The position numbers were made by a program, and so were the translations under genes. A DNA stretch of 64,000 nt, taken from assembly GCF_026094475.1 (NCBI RefSeq), contig NZ_JAPELL010000001.1, forward strand, positions 952,316 through 1,016,315, written 5' to 3'. The notes under the pieces are model-generated. The model saw only the letters and a list, made by a program, of their open reading frames with translations. It was not told the origin of the DNA and made no database searches. The stretch comes from Homoserinimonas sedimenticola (GTDB lineage Bacteria; Actinomycetota; Actinomycetes; Actinomycetales; Microbacteriaceae). Below, piece by piece: positions 44,617-54,537 of the stretch (positions are counted from its first letter, which is position 1; each line of letters opens with the position of its first letter).

Positions 44617-45498
44617 ATGACCAACAGCTCACCCCCGCCCGGCGCGCGCATCGCCGTCGTGACCGTGAGCTACGGGTCCGCCGACGTGCTCCCCGCCTTC
44701 CTCGATTCGCTGAGCGCCGCGAGCACTCAGCCCATCGAAGCCCTCGTCGCCGACAACAAGGCGGGCAGTGACGAGGATGTCGCGGCGCTCGTCACCGCGC
44801 ACGGCGCCCGCCACGTCGCCCTCCCCACGAACGTCGGATACGGTGCCGCAGTGAACGCCGCCGTGGCATCCGTCGCCCCCTCGGTCGAGTGGATCCTCGT
44901 GAGCAACCCGGACCTCGTCATGAGTGCCGGCGCGATCGACACCCTTGTCGCGACGGGCGAGGAGGATCCACGCATCGGCGCCGTCGGGCCCGCAACCCTG
45001 ACGGCGGAAGGCGAGCTCTACCCCTCGGCGCGGGCCGTGCCGTCGCTGCGGACAGGCGTCGGCCATGCCCTCTTCGCGAACCTCTGGAACGGCAACCCGT
45101 GGACGCGCGCCTACCGCGACGACACCGTGAGCGGCAGCGAGCGCTCGGATGCCGGCTGGCTCTCCGGCTCGTGCCTGCTCGTGCGGCGCAGCGCCTGGGA
45201 GGCGGTCGGCGGATTCGACCCCGCCTTCTTCATGTACTTCGAGGATGTCGACCTGGGATACCGGCTCGGCCGCCACGGGTTCCGCAACGTCTACGAGCCG
45301 GCCGCCGTCGTCACCCACACGGGCGCCCACTCGACGACAGGTGAATCCGCCGCCATGATCGAGGCACACCACGTCAGCGCCCGGCGGTTCCTCGACAAGA
45401 AGTACTCCGGTGCGCTCCTATGGCCCGTGCGTATCTCCCTGCGCTGCGGTCTCGCGGTGCGATCGGCTCTCATCAAGCGCAGGATTCAGCGCGGCTAG
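44617..45498 (+). CDS. wbbL: WbbL-like rhamnosyltransferase (family 2)
   Basis: 293 residues. The layout matches mycobacterial/actinobacterial WbbL: VVTVSYGSADVLPAFLDSL, VADNKAGSDEDV, LVSNPDLVMSAGA, GWLSGSCLLVRR and FFMYFEDVDLGYRL. WbbL adds rhamnose from dTDP-L-rhamnose onto GlcNAc-PP-polyprenol, building the linker of wall polysaccharide. Adjacent rfbB and rfbD provide the donor, and the ABC exporter is divergent. The role as linker enzyme is inferred from family and context. The leader is about 3 bases if the TAGGAT box is used. Confidence 0.82.
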   Translation: MTNSSPPPGARIAVVTVSYGSADVLPAFLDSLSAASTQPIEALVADNKAGSDEDVAALVTAHGARHVALPTNVGYGAAVNAAVASVAPSVEWILVSNPDLVMSAGAIDTLVATGEEDPRIGAVGPATLTAEGELYPSARAVPSLRTGVGHALFANLWNGNPWTRAYRDDTVSGSERSDAGWLSGSCLLVRRSAWEAVGGFDPAFFMYFEDVDLGYRLGRHGFRNVYEPAAVVTHTGAHSTTGESAAMIEAHHVSARRFLDKKYSGALLWPVRISLRCGLAVRSALIKRRIQRG

Positions 45499-46530
<1,032 letters not shown>

Positions 46531-46550
46531 GCACAGGGTCAGTGATTCGG

Positions 46551-47405
46551 ATGTCGCGCATTCTCCTCACGGGAGCGGGCGGCATGCTCGGCCGCGACCT
46601 GCAGACGGTGCTCGCCGGGCGCGATGTGACCGCCCTCACGCGCGCCGAGCTCGACGTGACCGACCTCGACGCGGTGCTCGAAGCATCCGCGGGTCACGAC
46701 GTGATCATCAACGCCTCCGCCTACACGAAGGTCGATGACGCCGAGACGCACGAGGACGACGCACACGCCGTCAACGCGATCGGCCCCAGCAACCTCGCGG
46801 CAGCCGCGGCCCAGCACGACTCGCGCCTCGTGACCGTCTCGACCGACTACGTCTTCGCGGGCGACGCGAGCTCCCCCTACCCCGAAGACGCCCCCATCGA
46901 GCCGAAGAACGCCTACGGCCGCACGAAGGCGGAGGGCGAGCGACTCGCCCTCTCGGCGCACCCCGACGGCACCTACATCGTGCGCACCGCCTGGCTCTAC
47001 GGCGAGCACGGCCCCAACTTCGCCTCGACCATGCTGCGCCTCGCGAGCGAGCGCGAGACCCTCACGGTCGTCGACGACCAGGTCGGCCAGCCCACGTGGA
47101 CCCTCGACCTCGCCCGTCAGATCGTGGCCCTCGTCGACTCGGATGCCCCGGCCGGCGCCTACCACGGAACCAACGCAGGGCAGGTGAGCTGGTTCGGTTT
47201 CGCGCGCGAGATCTTCCGGCTGAGCGGCCTCGACCCGGAGCGCGTGCAACCGACCGACAGCGCGAGCTTCGTGCGCCCGGCCGCGCGACCCTCCTACTCC
47301 GTGCTCGGCCACGACGCCTGGGCGCGCGCCGGCCTCTCCCCCATGCGTGACTGGCGCGAAGCGATCGCCGACGCCCTCGAATCGGGTGTCGCGAGACGGT
47401 CATGA
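46551..47405 (+). CDS. rfbD: dTDP-4-dehydrorhamnose reductase
   Basis: About 284 residues. The N-terminal LLTGAGGMLGRDL, VSTDYVFAGDASSPY and YGRTKAEGE (Tyr-x3-Lys) define RmlD, which reduces the 4-keto group with NAD(P)H to give dTDP-L-rhamnose. I chose the ATG at 46551 because the family starts there; a GTG at 46527 overlapping the rfbB stop (GTGA) is a real alternative adding eight residues. Its stop overlaps the next glycosyltransferase gene (ATGA). Confidence 0.94.
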   Translation: MSRILLTGAGGMLGRDLQTVLAGRDVTALTRAELDVTDLDAVLEASAGHDVIINASAYTKVDDAETHEDDAHAVNAIGPSNLAAAAAQHDSRLVTVSTDYVFAGDASSPYPEDAPIEPKNAYGRTKAEGERLALSAHPDGTYIVRTAWLYGEHGPNFASTMLRLASERETLTVVDDQVGQPTWTLDLARQIVALVDSDAPAGAYHGTNAGQVSWFGFAREIFRLSGLDPERVQPTDSASFVRPAARPSYSVLGHDAWARAGLSPMRDWREAIADALESGVARRS

Positions 47406-48574
47406 GCACCGAACTGCGGGTGACCATCGACCAGCTGGTCGCCCCAGTGCCCGGCGGGATCGGCCGCTACACGGAGGAACTCACGCGCGAACTGATCGCG
47501 CAGGCCCCGCCCGAGTGCAGCGTCGCCGGCATCGTCTCCGCAGTCGGCGAGGAGGAGATGGAGCAGCTCTCCACACTCCTGCCGGGCCTCGCCGAGATCA
47601 TCCGTCTCCCGCTGCCGCGGCGTGAACTCGCCCTCGCCTGGCGCTTTGGCGCGACGAGCATCCCCGGACGAGGCCCCGATGGCACCTGGCGCAGCCCCAA
47701 GGGGATGCTGCACGCGACCAGCCCGCTGGCTCCCCTCGGGCGGCACGACCGCATCAACGACCCGGGCAACCAGACGGTCGTGACCATTCACGACGTCCTG
47801 GCGTGGACGCATCCTGAGTCGCTCGGCTCCGGCACGGTCGCCTTCCACAAGGCGATGGCGAAGCGGGCGCAACGCCACGCCGACGCGGTCGTCGTGCCCT
47901 CGCACGCGGTCGCCTCCGAACTTGGCGAACTGCTCGACTTCGGTGACCGCATCCGCGTCATCGGCGGCGCCGTCAGTGCAAAACTCCAGGTGCCCGTCGA
48001 CGCGGAGGAGCGCGCCGCGCGCCTCGCGCTGCCCGAGCGTTACATCTTCACGATGGGCAGCCTCGAGCCGCACCGGCGTCTGAGCGCCCTCATCGAGTCG
48101 CTCGCCCACCCCGACTCCGTCGACCTGCCCCTGCTCATCGCGGGCCCCTCCGCGTGGGGCGGGCTCGAGGTCGCGGGCGTCGCCGCCGAGGCGGGTCTCG
48201 CCGAGGATCGCGTGCGCACACTCGGAACACTCTCCGATGCCGACCTCTCCGTCGTGCTCGACCGGGCCAGCGTCTTCGTGCTGCCCAGCGCATCCGCCGG
48301 CTTCGGGCTGCCCGTGGTCGAGGCCTTCAGCTTCGGCACCCCCGTCGTGCACTCCGACGCCCCCGCCCTTGTCGAGGTGGCGGCGGGAGCCGGATACACC
48401 GTGCCCCTTTCCCACGAGGCCGGCTATCCGGCCCGCCTCGCGCAGGCGATCGCCTCCATCGTCGACGACCCCGACACGGTCGAGCGGATGCGCGTGCAAA
48501 GCCTCGACCGTGCGCGCGCCTTTAGCTGGGCCGACTCCGCTGCGGGCGTGTGGCAACTGCACGCAGAGCTCTAG
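47402..48574 (+). CDS. Family 4 glycosyltransferase, mannosyl/rhamnosyltransferase type
   Basis: 390 residues. VAPVPGGIGRYTEELT opens the acceptor domain; VVTIHDVLAWTHPE and the later YIFTMGSLEPHRR, LPSASAGFGLPVVEAFSFGTPVV and ALVEVAAGAG give the donor-binding domain. The pattern matches mannosyltransferase-B-like enzymes and PimB-like relatives. It is translationally coupled to rfbD, so dTDP-rhamnose is a plausible donor, though this is inference. The stop lies 7 bases from the convergent LCP gene. Confidence 0.85.
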   Translation: MSTELRVTIDQLVAPVPGGIGRYTEELTRELIAQAPPECSVAGIVSAVGEEEMEQLSTLLPGLAEIIRLPLPRRELALAWRFGATSIPGRGPDGTWRSPKGMLHATSPLAPLGRHDRINDPGNQTVVTIHDVLAWTHPESLGSGTVAFHKAMAKRAQRHADAVVVPSHAVASELGELLDFGDRIRVIGGAVSAKLQVPVDAEERAARLALPERYIFTMGSLEPHRRLSALIESLAHPDSVDLPLLIAGPSAWGGLEVAGVAAEAGLAEDRVRTLGTLSDADLSVVLDRASVFVLPSASAGFGLPVVEAFSFGTPVVHSDAPALVEVAAGAGYTVPLSHEAGYPARLAQAIASIVDDPDTVERMRVQSLDRARAFSWADSAAGVWQLHAEL

Positions 48575-48581
48575 CCCGCCG

Positions 48582-49913
48582 CTACTCCGTCGACTCGGGG
48601 CTCAGGAGCGAGGACTGCACGAGCGCGTGGATCGACGGGTAGTCGGGGTGCAGCACGTCGACCTGCGGATCGACGAGCTCGAGCGTGTTGATCGGGAGCT
48701 GCTGCGACTTGGCGGCCAGATCGATGAAGTGGCCGAGCATGACGTCGGGGATGTCGGTGCTCACGACCTGCACGCCCGCATCCGCGACCGCCTGGAACTT
48801 GAGCGCCACGTTGCCTGGATCCATCTGCTGGATGATCGCCTGCTGCACCTGACGCTGCCGCTCCATGCGGTCGATGTCGCCGCTCCCGAAACGCGAACGG
48901 GCGTACCAGAGGGCGTGGTAGCCGTCGAGTCGCTGCACGCCCGGCTCGAAGTAGCCGAGCGGTACGGAGGAGGTCACGGGTCCGTAGGCGAGCCGCTCCG
49001 GGATCTCCACCTCGACTCCCCCGAGGGCGTCAATCAGTTGGGCGAAGCCCTCCATGTCGATCAATACGTAGTACTGAATCGTGAGGCCCGTCACACCCTC
49101 GACGGCATCTCGCATGGCCTCGATGCCGGCGTTGCTGCCGTTCTCCGCGGCATCCGGATACAGTTCCGCGTGCTCCTCGCCCACCGTGTAGAGGTAGCTG
49201 ATGAGGCACTCGTCGCCGCAGTCGTAGCCGTTCGGGTAGACCTGGAACATGGGCGAACCCTCCGAGAACGTCGCGCGCTCGAAGTTGCGGGGGATGCCGA
49301 TGATGGTGGTCGATCCCGTCTCAGCGTCGACGCTCACGACCGAGATGCTGTCGGGTCGCAGCCCCAGTCGGTCGGCGCCCGCGTCGCCTCCCAGCAGCAT
49401 GATGTTGTAGCGGCCGTCGACGGGCTCCTGGAAGTCGCCGCTCTGGAAGACGGAGGCGATCGCATCCCGGGCGACGCCCGTGACGTAGGCACCGTAGGCG
49501 GCGCTGCCGGCGGTCGCAACGAGGGCGACGACCGCGAACCCCGCGATGAAAGGCCGTGCGGAGGGGGACGCCTTCACGAGTCGGACGAGCCGCAGCGCAT
49601 CGAGGGTGAGCACGAGCCACAGCACTGCGTAAGCCGTGAGGAACACCTGGGCAACTGTGAGAGCGATCGTGTTCGTGCCAAGCGCGAGCAGAATGCCACT
49701 ATCGATGAGATACACCGTGAGCACGATGATCGCGAGCGCCCACAGCACGAAGGTCGCCGAGACGCCGAATCGGCCGAGCCGCCTGTTGCCCGCAAGCAGC
49801 TGCGCCGAGCCCGGGATCAGCAGGTTGAGGCCCACGAGCCACCACCCGCGCACCGTCATGACCTCGCGCGACCCCGTGTCGGGGTGGCGCACGGTCGGCG
49901 TCGACGAGATCAC
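48582..49913 (-). CDS. LytR-CpsA-Psr (LCP) family glycopolymer ligase
   Basis: 443 residues. The extracytoplasmic LCP domain (about 165-390) has NIMLLGGDAGADR, DSISVVSVD, IIGIPRNF, YYVLIDMEGFAQLIDALGGVEV, the YARSRFGSGDIDRMERQRQVQQ catalytic Arg block. Four hydrophobic segments (about 22-45, 50-78, 82-108 and 120-145) precede it, where most LCP proteins have one. These enzymes transfer lipid-linked glycopolymers onto peptidoglycan, so it may attach a product of this locus. It starts with GTG at 49913; ATG at 49859 is an alternative. Confidence 0.88.
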   Translation of the reverse strand: MISSTPTVRHPDTGSREVMTVRGWWLVGLNLLIPGSAQLLAGNRRLGRFGVSATFVLWALAIIVLTVYLIDSGILLALGTNTIALTVAQVFLTAYAVLWLVLTLDALRLVRLVKASPSARPFIAGFAVVALVATAGSAAYGAYVTGVARDAIASVFQSGDFQEPVDGRYNIMLLGGDAGADRLGLRPDSISVVSVDAETGSTTIIGIPRNFERATFSEGSPMFQVYPNGYDCGDECLISYLYTVGEEHAELYPDAAENGSNAGIEAMRDAVEGVTGLTIQYYVLIDMEGFAQLIDALGGVEVEIPERLAYGPVTSSVPLGYFEPGVQRLDGYHALWYARSRFGSGDIDRMERQRQVQQAIIQQMDPGNVALKFQAVADAGVQVVSTDIPDVMLGHFIDLAAKSQQLPINTLELVDPQVDVLHPDYPSIHALVQSSLLSPESTE

Positions 49914-49922
49914 GGAGGGAAC

Positions 49923-50417
49923 CTAGATGCGCGCCTTGAGGGCAGCGTTCTTCTCCTCGACGAGGGACTCGAGCTCGCGCGAGTAGCGGGCGAGGGCGTC
50001 GGCGATCGCCGGATCTGTCGCGCCGAGCATCCGCAGGGCCAGCAGGCCGGCGTTCTTGGCACCGCCGATCGAGACGGTCGCGACGGGGATGCCGGCGGGC
50101 ATCTGCACGATCGAGAGGAGGGAGTCGAGCCCGTCGAGCCGCGCGAGCGGCACGGGCACGCCGATGACGGGCAACGTCGTGACGGAGGCGACCATGCCGG
50201 GCAGGTGGGCGGCGCCGCCCGCGCCCGCGATGATGACACGGATGCCGCGGCTCGCCGCCCCACGACCGAAGGAGACCATCTTGTCGGGGGTGCGGTGCGC
50301 CGAGACGACCTCGACCTCATGCTCGACACCGAACTCACCGAGCACAGCGGCGGCCTCGCCCATGACGGGCCAGTCGGAGTCGGAGCCCATGATGATCGAC
50401 ACGAGGGGCTTGGGCAT
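49923..50417 (-). CDS. purE: 5-(carboxyamino)imidazole ribonucleotide mutase
   Basis: 164 residues, class I PurE length. [34 protein letters not shown] and [11 protein letters not shown] are diagnostic. It converts N5-CAIR to CAIR in purine synthesis. I chose the ATG at 50417 because similarity starts at once; a frame extension to 50456 is not needed. It is the housekeeping boundary of the polysaccharide locus, and the LCP gene starts 9 bases after its stop. Its usual partner purK is not adjacent upstream, where a catabolic gene begins. Confidence 0.95.
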   Translation of the reverse strand: MPKPLVSIIMGSDSDWPVMGEAAAVLGEFGVEHEVEVVSAHRTPDKMVSFGRGAASRGIRVIIAGAGGAAHLPGMVASVTTLPVIGVPVPLARLDGLDSLLSIVQMPAGIPVATVSIGGAKNAGLLALRMLGATDPAIADALARYSRELESLVEEKNAALKARI

Positions 50418-50477
50418 GGCTTCGATAGTAGTAGGCCGCGCGCCCGTGCTCGGCACCGGCCACGCCGTGCTGCTGCG

Positions 50478-51299
50478 CTACTCGCCGTTCGACCGCCAGG
50501 CCGGCCACTCGGGGTCGTGTCCCGGCCACACCTCGTAGCCCTGTCGGTCGAGCTCGGCGAGGCGCCGGATCGCCGCCACCGCGGCATCCGCATCGTCGGG
50601 TCTCGCCGTGAAACCGCAGGGCCGCACCTCGTCGATGCAGGCGCGCAGGTCGGCGGCGTCGCACGCCAGCACGATGCCCCGGTCGGCGAGCTCGATCTGG
50701 AACGACTGGTGCCCGGGCGTGTGCCCGCTGGTGTCGAGCGCCGTGAGGCCCGGAGCGATCTCGGTGTCGCCGTCGAGCAGCACGACCTCGAGTTCCGGCC
50801 GGAGGTAGTCCTCGCGGAAGTAGACGTCGCGGCGCCCCGCGACCGTCGTCGCGAACTCCCACTCGGCCGCCTGGATGAGAAGGGGTGCGCGGCCGGCCAC
50901 GAGCCGCAGCCCACCCGAGTGATCCCCGTGCAGGTGTGAGATGGCGCAGGCCGCAAGACGCCCCCAGTCGAGCCCCGCCGCCGCCACCTGGTCGCGGAGG
51001 GGGTCGCCGGGTGGGACGACGGCCGTGTAGCTGTCGTAGTTGAACCTCTCGCCTCGCCGCACGGGGTCGCGCACAACGTCGACGTCGAAGCCCGTGTCGA
51101 GCAGGATCCACGCCTCGTCGTAGACGAGCGCGGCGGCCGTGACGGGTTCGAGCAGGAAGCGCTCGGGCCGCCCGCCGCGGATGGAGAGCGCCTCAGAGAT
51201 CGGCTCGTAACCGAGCACCATCGGCACGAGGCGCCGCGGGCTGCCGAGGTCGCGGAGGCGGATCGACGACGGCCACGCGCTGACGGGTTGTGAAGACAT
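50478..51299 (-). CDS. Metallo-beta-lactamase-fold lactonase (AHL-lactonase-like family)
   Basis: 273 residues. The metal site HLHGDHSGG gives His122, His124, Asp126 and His127; GHTPGH, a later CDAAD Asp and PGHDPEW complete the di-metal set. The overall layout resembles N-acyl-homoserine-lactonase-family hydrolases, which open lactones of varied kinds. I chose the ATG at 51299, preceded by GAGGAG at 6 bases. It is divergent from a phosphotriesterase-family gene across an operator-bearing 55-base gap, so it belongs to the catabolic regulon. Substrate unknown. Confidence 0.83.
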   Translation of the reverse strand: MSSQPVSAWPSSIRLRDLGSPRRLVPMVLGYEPISEALSIRGGRPERFLLEPVTAAALVYDEAWILLDTGFDVDVVRDPVRRGERFNYDSYTAVVPPGDPLRDQVAAAGLDWGRLAACAISHLHGDHSGGLRLVAGRAPLLIQAAEWEFATTVAGRRDVYFREDYLRPELEVVLLDGDTEIAPGLTALDTSGHTPGHQSFQIELADRGIVLACDAADLRACIDEVRPCGFTARPDDADAAVAAIRRLAELDRQGYEVWPGHDPEWPAWRSNGE

Positions 51300-51317
51300 T
51301 CGCGCTCCTCGTTCTTT

Positions 51318-51325
51318 TGGATCCA
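51318..51325. promoter_or_regulatory. Operator A (TGGATCCA) in the divergent lactonase promoters
   Basis: Perfect 8-bp palindrome TGGATCCA in TTTTGGATCCATTC. On the plus strand TGGGAT (51338-51343) begins exactly 20 bases after the operator's first base and would place transcription start near 51350, five bases before the ATG at 51355. The operator thus covers the -35 region. Spacing and sequence match the sites at 60979 and 62667. Confidence 0.7.
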
Positions 51326-51354
51326 TTCGAAGCTGTCTGGGATACACTAACGGG

Positions 51355-52365
51355 ATGAAGACCGTCGAGAGCGTCACGGGACCCATCACTCCCGAGCAGA
51401 TGGGGGTCACGCTTCCCCACGAGCACGTCTTCATCAACATGACCCCGACCGAGCCGCGCGACGGCTTCATGACGGTGTGGCAGGAGCGCGTCGACGACGT
51501 CTCGCGCTTCGTCGCGGCGGGCGGCACGACCCTCTGGGACATGACCAACGGCGAACTCAGCAACCACGCCGCCCCCGTCTACTTCGACCGCGACCCCGCG
51601 CACCAGGTGCAGAACCCCACGACGGGCTCGCGCTCGATCGCCAACGTGCTCGCGACAAAGGCCGTCGCGGATGCCACGGGCGCGACCGTCATCCTGGGCA
51701 CGGGCCACTACTTCCAGAAGTACTTCGACACCGAGTGGTGGGACCGCAACTCGGTCACGCAGATCGCCGACTACCTCATCGCGGACCTCTGCGACGAGAT
51801 CCCTGGCACGGGCATCCGTGCCGGCTTCCTGGGCGAGATCGCCTCCGACCTGCCCCACATCACAGCCCAGGAGGAGCGCTCCTTTCGTGCCGCGGGTCGC
51901 GCCGCCGCCGAGACGGGCGTCATGATCAGCACGCACGCGCCCTCCTTCCCGACGGGCGAGGCGCAGATCGACATCCTCGTTTCGGAGGGCGTCTCCCCCG
52001 AGCGGATCGTGATCGGCCACAGCGACACCGTCAAGAGTGTCGACTACTCCCTCGACCTGCTGCGACGCGGCGTCTTCATCGAATACGACTGCATGATGGC
52101 CTGCAAGGTGGGCGGCACGATCATCGAGCACGAGCTGCAGCGCCGCGTCGACTATCTCGCCCGCGTGATCGCGGAGGGCTACGGCCACCGCATCCTGCTC
52201 TCGCAGGACGTCAGCCAGCGATCGCATCAGGCGTCGCACGGCGGCCCCGGACTCACCTTCCTCTTCGAGGAGTTCACAGAGCGGGCGCTCCGGTCTGGCA
52301 TCGGTGAGGACACCCTCCAGAGCATCTTCACCGACAACCCCAGGCGCGCCATGTTCGGCGAATAG
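51355..52365 (+). CDS. Phosphotriesterase-family amidohydrolase (lactonase-like), first copy
   Basis: 336 residues. The binuclear metal set is visible in order: His22 and His24 (LPHEHVF), Glu161 (FLGEIASD) at the bridging position, His194 (ISTHAPS), His222 (IGHSDT) and Asp285 (LSQDVS). Glu at the bridging position in place of carboxylated Lys is typical of one PTE-like subgroup; such proteins usually hydrolyse lactones or esters, not organophosphates. It is followed by a cyclase gene 52 bases downstream. The leader is only a few bases if the TGGGAT box is used. Confidence 0.83.
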   Translation: MKTVESVTGPITPEQMGVTLPHEHVFINMTPTEPRDGFMTVWQERVDDVSRFVAAGGTTLWDMTNGELSNHAAPVYFDRDPAHQVQNPTTGSRSIANVLATKAVADATGATVILGTGHYFQKYFDTEWWDRNSVTQIADYLIADLCDEIPGTGIRAGFLGEIASDLPHITAQEERSFRAAGRAAAETGVMISTHAPSFPTGEAQIDILVSEGVSPERIVIGHSDTVKSVDYSLDLLRRGVFIEYDCMMACKVGGTIIEHELQRRVDYLARVIAEGYGHRILLSQDVSQRSHQASHGGPGLTFLFEEFTERALRSGIGEDTLQSIFTDNPRRAMFGE

Positions 52366-52417
52366 TCGGCACGGAAAGCCCCAGAATGAATCACGGCCCC
52401 ACCAGGAGAGGAACCGC

Positions 52418-53053
52418 ATGACCGCGCACGACATCAACATCCCCGTGAGCCCCGAGATGCTCCACTGGGGCCGCCGCCCCACCTACGAAATGGTGGAGCA
52501 GATCAAGGACGGCTACCCCTCCGACGTCTCGCGCTGGCTCATCGGCGCCCACACCGGCACCCACGTCGATGCGCCCTCCCACTTCGTGCCGGGCGGAACG
52601 ACGGTCGACAAGATCCCGTTCGAGAACGTCGTCGGCCCGGCGCGCGTGCTCGACCTGCGCCACGTCGAGGAGGAGATCAGCGTCGACGATCTCGTGTCGG
52701 CGGGCATCGAGGGCGCCACGCGCGTGCTCTTCAAGACCCGCAACTCGACGGATGCCCTCACCCGCAACGAGAAGTCGCCGACCTGGGTGGGCCTCGGCCC
52801 CGAGGCGGCGCAGTACCTCGTCGACAACGGCGTGCTCTTCGCCGCCAACGACTACATGACGATCGAGGCCCCCGCCAACACGGAGGAGTGGCCGACACAC
52901 GTGATCCTGTGCGGCGCGGGCGTCATCATCCTCGAGAATGCGAACCTCGCGGAGGTCGAGCCGGGCGACTACATGCTCGTCTGCCAGCCGGTCCCCTTCG
53001 AGGGCCGCGAGGCCGCGCCCGCTCCGACCGTGCTGCTGCCGCTCCACTCCTGA
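52418..53053 (+). CDS. Cyclase-family metal hydrolase (kynurenine formamidase/isatin hydrolase-like)
   Basis: 211 residues. The metal motif HTGTHVDAPSHF gives His45, His49, Asp51 and His55, the H-x-G-T-H-x-D-x-P-x-H pattern of the cyclase family (KynB, isatin hydrolase). These enzymes hydrolyse amide or cyclic amide bonds. I chose the ATG at 52418 because AGGAGAGG lies 6 bases upstream. It shares a transcript with the phosphotriesterase-family gene and ends before a strong hairpin. Which ring or amide it opens is not deducible. Confidence 0.85.
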   Translation: MTAHDINIPVSPEMLHWGRRPTYEMVEQIKDGYPSDVSRWLIGAHTGTHVDAPSHFVPGGTTVDKIPFENVVGPARVLDLRHVEEEISVDDLVSAGIEGATRVLFKTRNSTDALTRNEKSPTWVGLGPEAAQYLVDNGVLFAANDYMTIEAPANTEEWPTHVILCGAGVIILENANLAEVEPGDYMLVCQPVPFEGREAAPAPTVLLPLHS

Positions 53054-53070
53054 CGCCGGCACTCTGCGCG

Positions 53071-53104
53071 AACGGCGGGCGACGATCATCCGTCGCCCGC
53101 CGTT
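53071..53104. terminator. Bidirectional hairpin between convergent catabolic genes
   Basis: AACGGCGGGCGACG (53071-53084) pairs perfectly with CGTCGCCCGCCGTT (53091-53104) around a six-base loop: a 14-bp GC-rich stem without a T-run. It separates the plus-strand cyclase gene (stop 53053) from the minus-strand amidohydrolase gene (stop 53134) and likely ends both transcripts. Confidence 0.75.
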
Positions 53105-53133
53105 GCTGCCCTGTCAGGCGCAGCCAGGCGCAG

Positions 53134-54537
53134 TCAGGCCCCGGGTGCCTGGAAGACGGTCTCGCCTCCAACGACGGTGCGCAGCACCGTGGCGTCACGG
53201 AAGTCCTCGGCCGTGCACGTGGCGGGGTCGACGTCGATGACGGTGAAGTCGGCGAGCATGCCGGCCCGCAGCATCCCCCGGCGGTCCTCCGCCATGCTGG
53301 CCCACGCCGCGTCGACCGTGTAGGCGGCGAGCGCCTCCTGGAGGCTGATCGCCTGCTCGGGCGAGGCGGGCGCGTCGACGCCGCGCGCCAGACGGGTCAT
53401 GGAATGCCAGACGATGAGCCGCGGGTCGAAGGGGAAGAACGGCCCGTCGGAACCGAACGCGACCCGCGCGCCCGCGTCGATCCAGGAGCGCACGGGGTTG
53501 AGCCCGAGCGCCCGATCGCCGAGGCGACCGATGAGCCCCTCGAGGTTGTTCCACGCGATGGAGGGCTGTAGCGAGGCGATCACGCCCGCGGCGGTAGCCG
53601 TGCGGATGCTCTCCTCCGACGGTTCGAGGTAGGCGTGGATGAGCTGGAAGCGCAGGTCGTCAATCGACGCGCGCTCGGCGGCCCGGGCGAAGGCGGCGGA
53701 TGCTTCGGCCACCGCCTTGCCCCCGACGGCGTGCACCCCGACCCCCCAGCCGTTGTCGGCGCAGAAGTCCACGAGGCGCTGGAAATCCTCCGTCGGCACG
53801 CGCTGGACGCCCGTGAAGTCGTCACCGTCGCGCCACGGGCGCTCGAGCAGCGCCTCACCCTTCATGCCTTCGCCGTCGTAGTAGACCTTGATGGGTCCGA
53901 TCCGCAGCACGTCGTCGCCGAAGCCCGTCGAGGCGCCGATGCCCGTGAGGTATGTGATGGCCTCGTCGACCGTCGGAACCTCGGGCGTGCCGATCTCGGG
54001 GTACGGCATCGCGACCGTGCGCATCGTGAGTGCGCCGCGCCGCTTCGTCTCCTGGTAGCCGCGCATCTCGTCGATCGTCACGGCCGGGTCGATGACCCCC
54101 GTGAAGCCGAGGGCGTGCAGGAGCGGCTGCACGCGGCGCAGACCCTCGACGCGATCCTCCATGGTCGGCTCGCCATCACGCCACTCGGGGTCGTGGGGTG
54201 TCTGCAGCATCCGCTCCATATAGGAGTCGACATCGGTTCCCTCGGGGAACTGGTCGAGCGCCTTGAGCCCGCCGCGCTGCATGTGCATGTGGGCATCGAT
54301 GAGCCCGGGCAGCACGACCCCGTCGAGCGTCACCTCGCGGGTTCCCTGCGGAACGGCCGCCCGCACGGCGTCGAGCTCGCCCACGGCGAGCAGGCGCCCG
54401 GCGTGCATCGCGAAGGCCTCGGCCCGCGGATGCTCGGGGTCCATCGTCACGGTCGGTGCGACGATCACGACGGGAGCCCCGCTCTCGACGATCTCGCGCT
54501 TCAACACTCCGCCCCAGCGCCCCGTGGCTTCGCGCAT
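53134..54537 (-). CDS. Amidohydrolase-3 family hydrolase (YtcJ-like)
   Basis: 467 residues. The TIM-barrel metal residues are visible: Asp81-Ala-His83-Met-His85 (LIDAHMHMQ), a mid-protein GVHAVGG, IHAYLEPS and the late FGSDGPFF Asp. The N- and C-terminal strands form the usual small sandwich domain (DGVVLPG and GMLADFTVID). The ATG at 54537 shares one base with the GGT stop (TGATG). It is the last gene of the minus-strand catabolic operon and presumably hydrolyses an amide or imide intermediate; substrate unknown. Confidence 0.82.
   Translation of the reverse strand: MREATGRWGGVLKREIVESGAPVVIVAPTVTMDPEHPRAEAFAMHAGRLLAVGELDAVRAAVPQGTREVTLDGVVLPGLIDAHMHMQRGGLKALDQFPEGTDVDSYMERMLQTPHDPEWRDGEPTMEDRVEGLRRVQPLLHALGFTGVIDPAVTIDEMRGYQETKRRGALTMRTVAMPYPEIGTPEVPTVDEAITYLTGIGASTGFGDDVLRIGPIKVYYDGEGMKGEALLERPWRDGDDFTGVQRVPTEDFQRLVDFCADNGWGVGVHAVGGKAVAEASAAFARAAERASIDDLRFQLIHAYLEPSEESIRTATAAGVIASLQPSIAWNNLEGLIGRLGDRALGLNPVRSWIDAGARVAFGSDGPFFPFDPRLIVWHSMTRLARGVDAPASPEQAISLQEALAAYTVDAAWASMAEDRRGMLRAGMLADFTVIDVDPATCTAEDFRDATVLRTVVGGETVFQAPGA

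Noticed and set aside
48237..50939. A 900-codon open frame on the plus strand
   Set aside because: It runs antisense through the LCP, purE and lactonase genes, is low-complexity Arg/Gly-rich and has no family motif. High GC keeps such shadow frames open.
51355..52365. Organophosphate-degrading phosphotriesterase
   Set aside because: The metal residues fit the family, but Glu at the bridging position and the catabolic context point to a lactonase or esterase.
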